Source: Eunapius fragilis (taxonomy: Eukaryota > Porifera > Demospongiae > Spongillida > Spongillidae). From it: 64,000 nt of DNA. The stretch is from positions 3,425,165-3,489,164 of the forward strand of contig OY811990.1 of NCBI GenBank assembly GCA_963681505.1, written 5' to 3'. A program made the translations under genes and the position numbers. How positions within the stretch are numbered: position 1 is the stretch's first letter; each line of letters begins with the position of its first letter. The notes beneath the pieces were generated by a model, which made no database searches, was not told the origin of the DNA, and saw only the letters and a list, made by a program, of their open reading frames with translations. This document shows positions 35,061 through 46,630 of the stretch, piece after piece.

Positions 35061-35397
35061 ATTCTATAAGGTAACATTCTACTATAGGCCTTCCTTGTAA
35101 GGAGTTGTCTGAGTCTTACAACTACGTGTATATAGCAGTTGGCAGATGTCCTGTCTCAAAGTGGTTTGTGTGAATAATATATCTGAAATATACCGAGTCG
35201 ACAAATACTTCATAACCACCCGAGCGAGCAATCGAGCTTACTTCCATGTTAGGCCACTCCAACTGGTAATCCTGTTTCTCATCCCCCGCCCGCGTCTATT
35301 ATTGAAATAGCCGATTTTCAGAAACTGCGTCACTGCGCATGCGTAATAAGGTATGATTTACGTTTCAAAGAATGGAAGTACTGATCGATTTGTGTGT

Positions 35398-35930
35398 TTG
35401 TAGCAACAGTTTTGTTGTTCCGTGGACAATGTCGGCAGAAAATGTGCCTTAACGTGCTGGTGAACAATATTCTTTTATAGGGTTCCCTGTCATTCATAGA
35501 GCAATCCTGTTGAGAGGATTATGTCCACAGCAAAAAATAAAGCGCAAATCATATTTTGATGTCACAAGTGATCTGTTTTTTCATATCTGTACCAAAACGA
35601 TAACATTTTTGATACAGATATGAAAAAATAGATCACTTGTGGAATTAAATTATGATTTGCGTCTTTTTTTTTGCTGTGGAATTTAGGTTTACAATGTGCG
35701 GGACTTATGAGGGATAAAATGAACGATGAATTTGAAACAATTGCTCAATGATGTGCGAGTTTGAAGGTTCTATGGGATCTCCTTGGCATGTACTGGCGAG
35801 AGCAGTACTACATTGTCACCTGCCTCCCCTTTGGTCATCACTCATCTTAACAATTTTGCTAGCGCCCTACTCTGGATCTTGGAGAAAAAATATGGAGCAC
35901 CCGTACTCCTCTTCCTCCTAGTTGGCCCCA
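35398..35930 (+). mobile_element. DIRS-like fossil, second partial copy
   Basis: Near-identical to 26995-27525 (GTTGTTCCGTGGACAATGTC, CTCTGGATCTTGGAGAAA words) and ending abruptly at 35930, where a family-P MITE begins. It contains the 157-bp palindrome at 35524-35680. Broken. Confidence 0.7.
35524..35680. mobile_element. 157-bp palindromic MITE, copy 2
   Basis: Same ends and same position within the DIRS-like fossil as the copy at 27119-27275, so the insertion predates duplication of the fossil. Confidence 0.82.
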
Positions 35931-36135
35931 AAGGTGGTGTAAAAAGGAGGGGAACAAGGTTTTGAGAAAAGGGTAATGAGACAAAAATCCTATATTTAGC
36001 ACGTGTAAATGTAACAGAAGTGCTAAATATAGGATTTTTGTCTCATTACCCTTTTCTCAAAACCTTGTTCCCCTCCTATTTACACCACCTGTGCCTCCAA
36101 TTCCTATATCCCACCAATTTTCTCGTCAGACAATG
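35931..36135. mobile_element. Palindromic MITE, family P, copy 2
   Basis: AAGGTGGTGTAAAAAGGAGG and CAAAAATCCTATATTTAGCAC are mirrored nearly perfectly by 36013-36092. The right outer arm (CAATTCCTATATCCCACC) has no left partner, so the left end is truncated at the DIRS fossil. Confidence 0.85.
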
Positions 36136-36149
36136 TTTTTCTTTACTTG

Positions 36150-36380
36150 TATATATGTACCTATGCTCATACATCATGGTTATGGCTACTGGAGCAGGAG
36201 GGAATCTCTTCAGGAGGTCTCAGCACTTCAGTTAGTGGAACATTTGGGGCTTAGTCTGTATCTTCATTTGATGGCATCCAGACCGTTTGTCCTTCCAAAC
36301 TGTTCTCCACAAGGTCATTCCGTTACTATTTTCAGGACCAACAGGTAAGATATCATTCCTAGCTTGCACCCAGCCCCAAT

Positions 36381-36418
<38 letters not shown>

Positions 36419-37300
36419 GGGGGGGCAAAATCCCCGGGCCCGGGCCTCAATGGGGCCCGTGCCTTTAGAACCACGCCCTATATAAGTCACTAGGCCCCCT
36501 CAGGCCTGGTCGATAATGAATGGCTTAGTTGCTAATTAGTTTCGGGGCCCAGACCGTTGTAACCAATCAGCGTCTTGGTTAACACTTTCTATTTAACGAG
36601 CGGCAAGAATGAGCTACTATCACAAATCAGGCGCCCAGAAAATAAGGGAAAAGGCAATGCGTGCTGAAGGGGTCAAAGGGCAGAATACGCTAAAACAAAA
36701 TGGGTTTGATGTCGATGTAAGTGATAGCGTTTATAGATTTAATGAGATTGATGAGATTCGTGATAATCAGGGTCCGGTTACAGTAGCTGAAGCAGAACGA
36801 TCTTTTAGTGTTATAAAAAGAATTAAGAACTATCTCCGATGAACTATGTGCCAGATGCGGTTGACTTCTTTAGGAACATTCGAGTCAGAGTTGGCGAAGC
36901 AACTAGATTTTAATGAAATAATAGAAATCTTCGCAAACAAAAAAGCGCGCAAGGCTGCTGTCGGCACTCCCTTCAATTGATCATTTGTGCGTACTGTATG
37001 TTTATGCTTATGTTCTTTTTTAAAATTTGCTTTGTACATAATACAAATGGCAAACAACATAGCATGAATATATACAGTATTGTACACTAATGTAGTATTA
37101 ATTCATTAGGCTAGGGGCCCGAGAAAAAAATTTGCCCCGGGCCCGGGCTGGCTCTTGGCGGCCCTGCTTGCACCTCACCCATTTCCTCCCCCTTAGCGGG
37201 TTGTACACTATCTTACCAACAGGTGCCCACTTCAAGCGAATAAGATGGACTACAATGTATACCTTCTTCCTTAAATTTAGATTTAAAGACAAGGTAGCCA
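36150..37300 (-). mobile_element. Ty3/Gypsy-like fossil, second 3' fragment, interrupted by a hAT element
   Basis: 36160-36370 and 37167-37290 together correspond to 33365-33690, in the same orientation. The hAT element at 36371-37166 sits between the halves. Broken fossil; only the 3' flank is present. Confidence 0.6.
36371..37166 (+). mobile_element. hAT transposon, internal-deletion derivative with 8-bp target duplication
   Basis: Flanked by CTTGCACC on both sides (36363-36370 and 37167-37174). The uninterrupted site is at about 33574. The ends start CAGCCCC and end GGCCCTG, with GGGCCCGGGC blocks inside and a long G run at 36383-36414. An internal frame (36609-36842) joins a transposase N-terminus (SGAQKIREKAMRAEGVKGQN) directly to the hAT dimerisation domain (VAEAERSFSVIKRIKNYLR). 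A TGA then replaces the usual Ser codon, before TMCQMRLTSLGTFESELA. It is a deleted, dead copy. Confidence 0.85.
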
Positions 37301-37434
37301 TTTTAAGTCCCAATAGTCAAATCAGTTTATTGCCACGCACTTGTCTTATCATAACACGGAGCCACAGAGTATATATGAATATAATATCCAAGCTACATTC
37401 ACATCACACAGTTTACAGTTTATGCTCTTAAAGA

Positions 37435-37711
37435 AGCTATCATATTGGCAGAGGTCTGAGAGATCTACCTCCAGTAGATTCTCTTGCTCAGGGTACACAA
37501 AGGAGGATGCTGGGATTCAGGCATGTAGGAACTTGACAGTGATGGTATGTTCAGTCTCATGAGCCCCAACAACACAACCAAGCCAGCATTCTCCATTATA
37601 AGCCACGGTGACATATCCACCGATTGCTGTAACTAGAGGAAAGAGAACAGGTGTACTTCCTACTTCCATCTTCTCTCTTCTGGACACTACACTGGAAGAA
37701 AACAGCTTCAC
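37435..37711 (-). pseudogene. Fragment of a widespread invertebrate domain (YVTVAYNGECWLG)
   Basis: The minus strand reads GGYVTVAYNGECWLGCVVG and VKFLHA, then after a TGA continues IPASSFVYPEQENLLEVDL. The pattern YVxVxYxxxxWLGxV...VKFxHP...SFxWP is a small SH3-like domain found at the ends of many uncharacterised invertebrate proteins, often transposon-associated. Only this piece is present here, with one stop. Confidence 0.5.
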
Positions 37712-38862
37712 TAGCTGATATGAATAAATCAGTAACGCTTCTGTGTGCGGGGAACAGTTCTACTCATTGACAAGCGGTCATACTATTACTTCATTTCACA
37801 AAATAGAATTAAAAGAACATGAACAGACAGAACAGGAAGTGAAGTATTGGAATTCCATTTGTTTGGTGGTCATGTTGCAGGCCTCCCCCGAGGGGACACA
37901 CAGCTTCACTACGACATTCCTCTCAGGGTTCAGAACAATCTTCTTGAAGGTGGACCCCACCACCGTCTTGACGAGGGCATTCTTGGCCTCCCTTGAGGGC
38001 AGCTCTGACGTGAGGTAAGGTTCCAGGGCACCCAGGAGGTAGTCTTGGACAAACTGGTGCAGGGAGGAGGGGGTAAGCTCTTCAGTCATGCGGTACTTGG
38101 CGGGCTTGGTGGCAAACAGGCCCACAGCCACGTCCTCACCCCAGTCAGACATGCCCAGTATCTGCAGGTCCCCAGGGAAGTCACCCTGATTGGCAATGGC
38201 AAACATAATGTCAGTGTTGACAAAGTCCTTAGCAACAGATGCCACCATGTTGTGCCAGTACTGAGTAGCTAGAGGGGGGGGGGGGGGGAGGGAGGAGAGA
38301 GGAAAGGGAGGGAGGGAGAAGGGAGAGAGGGAGGAGGGAGAGAGGGAGAAGAGGGGATGGAGGGATGAGAGAGGGTTGGAGGAGAGAGGGGAGGGGGAAG
38401 AGGGGGAAGAGAGACAGGAGGAAGGGGAGGGAGTGGAACAGAGGGAAGTGAGAGGAGGAAGGATATGTTGTATCAATATAGCTATTTCCATCTTCTCGTA
38501 GCACATTGGCCGCATACCTTTATGTCCTTCTCTGTTCCAGTTGACTTCAAAGTATGCCACCAGGAGTGGGTGGTGGGTGTATACTGTCCCCATGTTGTCC
38601 TTGGTTACCTGTCCCACCAGAAGATGAGCAGTAGAGTACATTTCACTCATGACTGTAGCATTGTTGGACAGGTCATGGAAGATGGTCCTACCACTCTCAT
38701 ACTGGGTCACCAGGTGACGGGGATGGAAGATGACTACACTGTTAAGGGGAAAACCCATATCCATGGCGATGTCACCGTTAGTAACGTGTCCCAGCTTGAT
38801 GAAGTCCGGGGCAAAGTTCCCGGACTCAATGAAGGCATCTACCAAGAGGCTGTTTGAATCCA

Positions 38863-39112
38863 GAAGTCTGGCAGCGGTACCTTCCCGGTCTGTTTCAGCG
38901 TCAGTATTCATCCTCGTCCGTTTGGCATTAGCTTGTTTGATCACCCCAGGCACGCCATTTAACTCCACCAAGCCTCGCTGTTCAGTGTAATTATCTTTAA
39001 CGGACTTCAAGTGAAGTTATTGGCGTGCCTGGGGTGATCGAACAAGCTAATGCCAAACAGAGGAGGATGAATACTGACGCGCGTTCCGCCTGAAACAGAC
39101 CGGGAAGTTACC
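38863..39112. repeat. Large palindrome inside PDIA4 copy C
   Basis: The arm CCCGGTCTGTTTCAGCGTC through TTGATCACCCCAGGCACGCCA (38878-38956) is mirrored by TGGCGTGCCTGGGGTGATC through GAAACAGACCGGGAAG (39019-39104). The spacer is about 63 bp. It replaces the upstream part of the b exon. The origin is unclear; it may be a foldback element or a rearrangement scar. Confidence 0.8.
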
Positions 39113-39381
39113 GCTGTCAGACTTTCCTAGCGTATCGTTATCAGCCTCAGGTATTAACGAACATTTCCGTCCTTCGGCGATTAAAGACCCAGGCCAGGAA
39201 TAATGTTATGTTACCTCACGTGTATAAAAACCAAGTTGATTGCCTGGATCTCAGTGACATAGCGCAGAAGTTTTGATCCTCAAATGAAAGGAGAAGTACA
39301 TTTTTTGGAAAATTTTAGTAACCAAGCTAAATACACTGATTTGCATAGTTTTTTTCATTCATTGATCATTTAAATTAAAAA

Positions 39382-39384
39382 GTT

Positions 39385-39421
<37 letters not shown>

Positions 39422-39460
39422 CCTAAAATCGTTCCTACGCCACTGATATACATATACATA
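39382..39460. other. C homopolymer and hAT-like end remnant
   Basis: A run of about 33 C (39386-39418) is followed by CCTACGCCACTGA, which resembles the right terminal repeat of the hAT element at 33924-34832. The left end is not seen. Confidence 0.45.
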
Positions 39461-40879
39461 TAGGCTTGGATTTCTATGGCTGGTATCCAAAGTATTTCAC
39501 AGTTTCTTCTGCATACACCTAACTTTGCTCATTTCAAAGCTGAGGTGAAATCAACTACCAATGTTTGGAGTAATGGTGGTGGTGAGGATAGACCCATACA
39601 TGACAGAGCCATAACAGGGCCATGGACTGGATAGTTTAAAAAGTGGCTCCCAACAATGGCAATACACTGGATCACCTAAGCAAAACTAACACATTCCATC
39701 AGAGAAAACCATCAGTGCAATACCATCACTATGTGTTGAAAGTACACCTTCACTATAAGGTGTCACATTTCACTCACACAACTTAATTTTCTCTCCCACT
39801 TTACTCCATTTCGCATGCAATCTCCCTATTCCCCATACCACCTTACTCCTCCCATACCACCTCCCTCCTCCCATAACATCTCCATACCACCTCCCTCCTC
39901 CCATACCACCTTCCTCCTCCCCATACCATCTTCCTCCCTTGGGCCGGTGTAGTTGTACGTCCTCCCATGATGGAACATGTACAGTAGAGGGTACCCTGAT
40001 ATCCCAAACCCAAACCTCTTGGCCACCTCCAGCTGGTCGGGCAGCTTCACCCTCCCCAGGAGGACTGATAGGTCGTTGGCCAGAAGGCACCAAGAAGCTG
40101 CTGCAAAGTGAGGCTCCAGATGTTGGCAATGAATACACCTATGACGGGTCAATAGGGAGGAGAGGAGAGGAGGGAGGGAGAGGGGAGGAGGGAGGAGAGG
40201 GGAGGAGTGAGGGGAATGGAGAGGGAGGAGAGGGGAGGAGGGTGAGGAGGGGGAGGAGGGGGGAGGAGAGGGGAGGGGAGGGGAGGGGAGGGGAGGAGAG
40301 GGGAGGAGAGGGGAGGAGGGAGGAGTGGGGAGCCTCTCTTAACAATCCGGGTAATTTAAAGTCTTTTTGTAGCACTTACAATACATATCTATTAGCTCAT
40401 TTGATATAAGTTCTTCAAGTTCTATCATTGGCCTCCTCATCTGTTAAAGTTGTTGACATTAGCTGTAAAGATTACACTGTCTCTTCAAAATGAGGCATGT
40501 ATTTACCATCCCAAGAACATGGCCATGGTATTCATCGGTTTACAAATTCTTTTTCGTCTTTTAATTGTTGTAGTGCTTATCTTCCGATGAAGACTCAAGT
40601 ATAGTTACACGTTTTTGCATCCAAAAATGGCCATGCTCTCCTCCATTTAAAGATCACATAATTTTTTCTGTGCCATAAGGTATCTATGCTCATGTTTTTT
40701 CAGAGGGACAGCGCTAGTCATTGGGTGTGTACCTTCATGTTTGTCCTTTGCAGGCTTAGTGCACTATATGCTTCAACAGAAGGCACTCCGCCATGCTCGA
40801 ATTGAAACAGGAGAACTTTGACACAACCATCAACCAAACAGACCTGATCCTGGTGGAGTTCTATGCTGATTGGTAGGTT

Positions 40880-42680
40880 TGCACAGCCTCTCAACCAACT
40901 ACATCCATCCTCCATTTTGATATTTTCCACTATCTATTTCAAGTTTAGGATTCTGTCAACAGAAAGCCAGTTTGGTGTACCCTCGCTAATACTTCCACAG
41001 TATGGCAGTATTGATGACATTATATTGTCTTTGATGGCAATATATTAATGTTACATGTAATGCGCAACACTTAGCACTATACTGGTGCAAAAAGCAAAAA
41101 ATTTTATTTCATTGCAGAACAACAAAGTGTAGCGCATACGCAACATTTGAATTTGTATGGCTCCTTCCTGATTCTGAGAATATATTTAATTTGATGTTGT
41201 CAGTTGCCAAGCAGAAATTTGTTTATTCAGGTATTTTGCAAGGCAATAAAAAGTGGCCTCAAAATCTTTTGGTTTGGAGTATTTATTTGATATAGTTCAG
41301 GGGAAAGCAAAAGTTTCTTGTTTATGAATAAACATAAGGTATGTATGTGTTAACATATGAACATCTGATAGTTTTCCTTTCATTTGCATTAGGTACAGTT
41401 GCTCTGGCTATCTTCTTCATTAAAGAAGGCTGAGATCACATGTGTATCTGATGTACGTGTAATAGTGCCTTGAGATGTGTTCCTGTCACACAATTTCAAA
41501 AAATCGTATCACCTCTCACCAACTACAAATAGCTTCTGTGTTGCTCACATTTGATAAAATCTGCTCAGGGCTGAAGGCCTAGTCCTGGGGTCATAATACA
41601 AACATTGTGTTCTATATTATGTGTTGATGCCCTCATTAAATTGAGCGATGACGTCACATATACCATGGGCAATTTTAAATGAAAATTAACCTAGCTATGT
41701 CAGTTTATTATGAGCTAAACACGTGCGCATGCCATAGGATCTTTCGAAATATAACCTTATCGGGGACATGAATTTCAATTAATTACATCAGTTGAACTAC
41801 AATAACTAGGTAATTTTAAAAGCAATGCTACAGTTTAGCTACTATTTCTAATCGGACCAGGAGAAATGACCATTTTAATAGGGGTGTTTTTGAAGAACCG
41901 TGTTTTAGGTTCAATAACATATCCAGTATAGTGATTCTACCTTATTTATGGCGTATGCGTGATGCTTTTTTATCTGACCTAGGTTGGATGGGTAAGGACC
42001 GTACCGTTAACGGTACACTTTTTTGCTATGTCATTCTACATGCCATGAAAAGTGGATTTAATGATGTAGGGAAACATGTATCATAGGCGGATGTGCATAG
42101 CCGGCCCGAAGCCCATTTAGATTACACTTTTTGGCGTAGGACAGAGTTGCCTCGTCCCCAGGCCATCAATTAAAGTTTGAGAAAAAAAGTCCCAAACTTT
42201 AATTGACGGCCTGGGGACAAGGTTAAGGACAGAGCCGATCTTATCAGATGCGGATGTCACTACAGACCATTTTGGTAGCAGTGGCAAGAATCAAAGAGAG
42301 GTTTTTGTGGAAGGGCATCGAGAATGATGTGAAGGTGAAAAAAAAGTGATTCAAATATAGGTACAGAATGAAAGCAACACAATGTTCAATACATTATAGT
42401 TACACTGCATCTAAATCTAAACCAGCATAACCTATGATATATGTTGCATTGCCATAGAATATATTTGGAACGGGTATGCCCTTGAGTTTGGTTCCTTAAA
42501 TACATCTTTGATTTGGCGAGCCAAATCATGTAGTATTGTCGAGGCAACTTGGCAAAAGACACCTGATGTCTCGATAGCAATGGGGCAGAAATAGATGTGT
42601 TTGAGCTATAGTCTCCAATTTGTGATTAATTTTAAATTACTCTATGGTGTTTTCATGGTTATAATAATGTGAAGTCTATT
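40880..42680. other. Noncoding stretch
   Basis: No supported gene. It contains the small Mutator-like MITE at 42147-42225 and a short palindrome ACCGTTAACGGT near 42003. Confidence 0.4.
42147..42225. mobile_element. 79-bp Mutator-like MITE with 9-bp target duplication
   Basis: The arms CTCGTCCCCAGGCCATCAAT and TTAAAGTTTG pair with CAAACTTTAATTGACGGCC and TGGGGACAAGG. The flanks AGGACAGAG (42138-42146 and 42226-42234) are identical. Its termini share CTCGTCCCCAG with the 122-bp element at 21844-21965, so both belong to one family. Confidence 0.88.
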
Positions 42681-42689
42681 GCTTACCAA

Positions 42690-44163
42690 TATCTTTTTTG
42701 ATTGATTGATTGATTGATTGATTGCATACATATAAACAGACAAACATATGCAAAAAGGCAAGTAGTGGCACGATGTGTACGTGCACTTACAAACTGCCTA
42801 AACATGGGAGGGATATAACATACAATAGGGTGAAAGGTCCACAGATCTAAGTCGGGTACGAAAAACTGTAATGTTCAATGAAGTGACAACATCTTGCGGT
42901 AAGTGGTTCCATATAGGTACCACACGTTCTGTGAAAAAATGCGCTCGGAATGCATGATAGGGTAAATGTTTGGATCGCAGGATACAAGAATGACCTCGGA
43001 TGGAATACGGCCTAGCCGGTTTGGTGAAAAAACTCTCAAAAGGTAAATCAACCAGGTTATTATAGATCTTGTAGCACATGACAAGGTCGTAGAAGACTCT
43101 CCTGTACTCTAAGGACTGTAAACCCAGGTTCGCAAGGCGATCATCATAATCCATATATGGTGTACCAGCACGTTTGATAATGGCACGAGTGAAAAATCTC
43201 TGAACACGTTCAATACATTGAATATCTTTATGGAACCAGGGATTCCAAACTTGGGTATTACTTTCCAGAAGGGGACGAACATACACCTTATAAAGACGCA
43301 CAAGGAGAGACACATCGTTAGAATGAAAGCATTTTAAGAGAAGACAGCTCCTATTGAAAGCCATGGAAGCAATGTTTGAGCAGTGTAAGGTCTGAATTCA
43401 AACACACCCCAAGATCTCTTATAGATGATACGAATTGCAAAGGAATACCAGAAAGTGAGTAAGGTGAAGTAGGCTCATAACCACGAGAACCAAAGGAAAT
43501 GACAGAGCACTTGGAATAAGCAACAGTCAGTTGCCATGTCTTGGACCATGAACAAAATTGATTTAAGGATTGTGTAAGTGGTGTATTTTGATTTTCAGTA
43601 TAACCAAGATACAGTTTTGTGTCATCGGCAAAGATTTTAATGCCAGCTGGAGATTGGACATGGTTAGGAAGGTCATTGACATATATCAGAAACAAGAGAG
43701 GACCAAGGACAGAACCCTGAGGTACACCACTGGTGATGGATTTAGGAGATGATACATCAAGTCCTACATATACACATTGTGTGCGGTCGTTTAAAAAGGC
43801 TCTTATCCACTGAAGCAAGTTTGATTTAAAGCCATAAGCCTCAACCTTTAGCAATAATTTCGAGTGGGAGACAGTGTCAAAGGCCTTAGCAATATCAGTA
43901 TACACAACATCCACCTTCATGCCATTGTCAACATTCAATGTCCAATTGTTCAGAGTTATCAGTAACTGTGTACAAGCAGAACGGCGAGCGAGGAAACCAA
44001 ACTGATCCTGTGAGATAAGATTATGAGTACGAAGGAAGGATATCATAGAAGATGATATAATACTTTCCATAACTTTACAAAGGATACACGTTTGTGAGAT
44101 AGGTCTATAGTTACTGGGCTGTTTTCGTGAACCCTTTTTAAAGACAGGACATCTTATTATATT
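42690..44163 (-). mobile_element. Non-LTR retrotransposon (LINE, CR1/L2/Jockey-like), 5' truncated
   Basis: The minus strand encodes reverse transcriptase motifs in order: CPVFKKGSRKQPSNYRPIS, DQFGFLARRSAC, VYTDIAKAFDTVSH, GVPQGSVLGPLLFLIYVNDL and the catalytic FADDTKLY, then the thumb region. A second frame (42798-43364) carries on with YKVYVRPLLESNTQVWNP and the C-terminus. One frameshift near 43360 separates the two frames. The 3' end is a CAATCAAT microsatellite (42698-42724), as in many CR1/L2-type tails. The 5' end is cut at about 44163. Confidence 0.88.
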
Positions 44164-44189
44164 TTATTGGTGATCAGTCTTACTCAATC

Positions 44190-44360
44190 GTAAATTTCAT
44201 TGTTCATAATAGCATCCATGGCAACAAGGAGAAATGCGACTGATACAACCTGCATTGTCCTATACGCATGCACGGTAACATTGAATAGGTAGGCATGGTA
44301 ACGGTGCACATGACCGATCATTGATACTTATATCCTGCATTGTTCATAATAATGTCCATG
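44190..44360. repeat. Stray, decayed copy of the 91-bp microexon repeat
   Basis: TTCATAATAGCATCCATGGCAAC, CTGCATTGTTCATAATAATG and TTGATACTTATATCCTGCATTG match the 29-32 kb unit, about two units. One donor is lost (GTAAG to ATAAG). It lies directly beside the truncated 5' end of the LINE. Confidence 0.75.
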
Positions 44361-45149
44361 AGTCTATGCCGCAGCCTGATCAACTCATGCAGCGCCTCCA
44401 CTCTTCTTAGTCAGTCTTGAGGGGCGAGGATAATATTAAGTCCCATCCTGACAACATGTCTAAGCCACACCTACAGCGAGCTGTCTTTTTGAAGTTCCCT
44501 TTCCGCATCATCGCTTCCCATCGCCAAAGAATCTTCCGAATTGGGATTTTCAGACGTCCCCTATCATACAACATGGAGGACAAAGGCAATCTCAGTTTCC
44601 ACTATTAATATACGTAACAATAACCCAAACTCTGTCAGCCTGCATACATATACCGCGGCACACACAATGTGCACAATAGAGCCGCCATAGACAAAGCGCC
44701 ACCACAGCGCTGCGGCCAAGTCACCGCAGGGTAAACGTGGCCCGCGCACAATGGGAACCTCACAGGGGTAAGCACGGCTGTTTGCGGCTGGCACATTCAA
44801 TGTTGGACAATAAGACTCCTACGCCCCGAAATATTGAAACGATGACATCATGCATCATGACCTAACCAAGCACTTTGTATTTTTGACTGTACGTATAGAC
44901 ATACCATTTATCTATTCATCATATAAATTTTGGTAGCGCCCGCTAGCTATAGTGCTCGCAAGCCGAGTATACCTCAATCGGATATCCTACACAAATCTGA
45001 ACGGAACAGTGGACCACAGCCAATTTTCCTAGGAAAAAGCTAAACGTGAATAGGTAATGAGGGTTAAGTCCACCTAGACTAAGGGGGCTTGTCCAAACTA
45101 TGTTTGGAAAAATTAGCGTCACTGTGACGTTAACATATTAACCCCCCAG
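44361..45149. other. Noncoding stretch
   Basis: No gene with recognisable homology on either strand. Open frames near 44400-44800 overlap each other and look spurious. Confidence 0.35.
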
Positions 45150-45150
45150 A

Positions 45151-45413
45151 GGCGGATCCAGGGGGGGGGGGGGGGGGGGGGGGTAGCCCCCCCCCCCCCC
45201 CCTTTCGGATAAGTAACGAAAATAATTACAACTAATTAACTACATGTATATACGCGCTCAATTATTCCGATTCGTGAAAGTGAAGCATCGTTCCTACTTG
45301 AACCGAAATGGTATTTAATTAGTGCCCCATGCACAGATTTAGAATACAACTTTTTTTATAATAAGCCCCCCCCCCCCCCCCCCCCCCTTTCACAAATCCT
45401 GGATCCGCCCCTG
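45151..45413. mobile_element. Short hAT-like element with CAGAGGCGGATCCAGG ends and poly-G/C blocks
   Basis: CAGAGGCGGATCCAGG at the left and CCTGGATCCGCCCCTG at the right are inverted repeats. The termini resemble those of the large integrase element (14911 and 22545). G and C runs line both ends. No clean target duplication can be called because the flanks are C-rich. Confidence 0.6.
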
Positions 45414-46630
45414 CCCCCCCCCCCCCCCCCCCCTAAACGTCATAGAGGTTTTGTTAGATTAGTAGCATGAAACATTACTCAATGTGCAGTGCATGTAGTC
45501 TGAATAGACGTAACTGGAGTAACACAATAGGGTTGGTGTTTTGTTCAGTGTGTAGATGCCTGCGTGCCCGCGCTGGCCTGTGTGCAACTAATTGTTAGTA
45601 ACGGCTAGTTTTGAAGTTATTATAGCATCTATCCTTTCTGCGCATCGACGATCAAAGTTAGAGTGTTTTGTTAAAGAGTTTCGTCCTTAGGCGGCTGCAA
45701 GTTAGAGGTTGAAAATACCGGTACGCGTGAGATAGACAATAGTGAGGCTTGGGAGAGATATGTAAAGCGATTTAGAAGTAATATCGAGGCAGGTGAATAA
45801 TTCGTTACTAAAAACTGCATGTTCGTGATATTAACACACCGAAGCTTACATACAGTGACTTATTACATGCATGGTGAAAGGAACCACAGCGTGTAGCTCG
45901 GAACATTAATTCTATGAGCACTCATACAAAACCATCTGGGCCTATTTCAGTAAAAGGTAGATGTGTTGTAACAGAGGAAATAGGGGACAGAGCTAGATGT
46001 CGTTCATATGTCCACTAAAATGCACAAAGGAATGCACGCTTCTTAGTAATAATAAACTTGATTTAGTGCTGCGAATAAGATTAGCATTCCAAGCATGCAT
46101 TGAGGATATTAGATATTAGAGTAGAGCTTGCCAATCTAGATTCAGGGTGTAAGTTATGTCATGAGCTAGATAATCAAAACCCGCGCTTTAGTGAACTCAG
46201 TGGCCATCCTATCTGTTGTCCAAAATGAACGACCCTTTTCGTGACCTAGATACGTGCTACACAGCTGTCCAAAACGAATGATTCTGTCGTGCTGGACCAC
46301 TTCGCGATCTAAAAAAATATGGAAAAAGAGAATGGTTAGGTTAATGTACATATATAGATGTATATCTATAATATTTGTATATTGACTAGATGCATGTAGA
46401 AATATTCACCATTGATTCTATTTACCAGGCTGCTGATCCTTTACTGCCCCAGCAATGCCCTCCACGATCCCGGGAGGACGGCCTCCTAGATCACAACAGC
46501 GGTCTTCAAATGATGAAGGCGAGAGCCTCTCCGTTTCAAGGAAGGAGGCCTTACCAGTCTTACCGGCCATTATATGACAGCCGGAGAGGGCGAGATCGAA
46601 GAGCGGCTCGGGGAAATAACTAAAGCTTAT
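45414..46630. other. Noncoding stretch with one possible exon
   Basis: 46434-46621 is open after an acceptor-like TTTACCAG (AADPLLPQQCPPRS through RDRRAARGNN and a stop) and is rich in Arg, Ser and Pro. It is not recognised and may be a terminal exon or transposon debris. Confidence 0.3.

Larger units (their letters stand above)
37881..40872 (-). pseudogene. PDIA4: PDIA4-like copy C, scrambled
   Basis: Minus-strand exons: 39927-40138 (second thioredoxin domain, with a 6-nt in-frame duplication giving FGFGISGYP), 38518-38853 (b domain, 5' part missing; starts LLVDAFIESGNF) and about 37886-38268 (ATQYWHNMV to PSGEAC, then unrelated sequence). The exon GLVHYMLQQKALRH lies on the plus strand at 40754-40872 with its own splice signals, and lacks 17 nt relative to copy A. 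No signal-peptide exon is present. Orientation, deletions and missing exons mark it as a pseudogene. Here the b and b'/a' exons keep the normal order that is broken in copy B. Confidence 0.82.

Noticed and set aside
44407-44800. Short open frames near 44.4-44.8 kb
   Set aside because: Overlapping frames on both strands without motifs or context.
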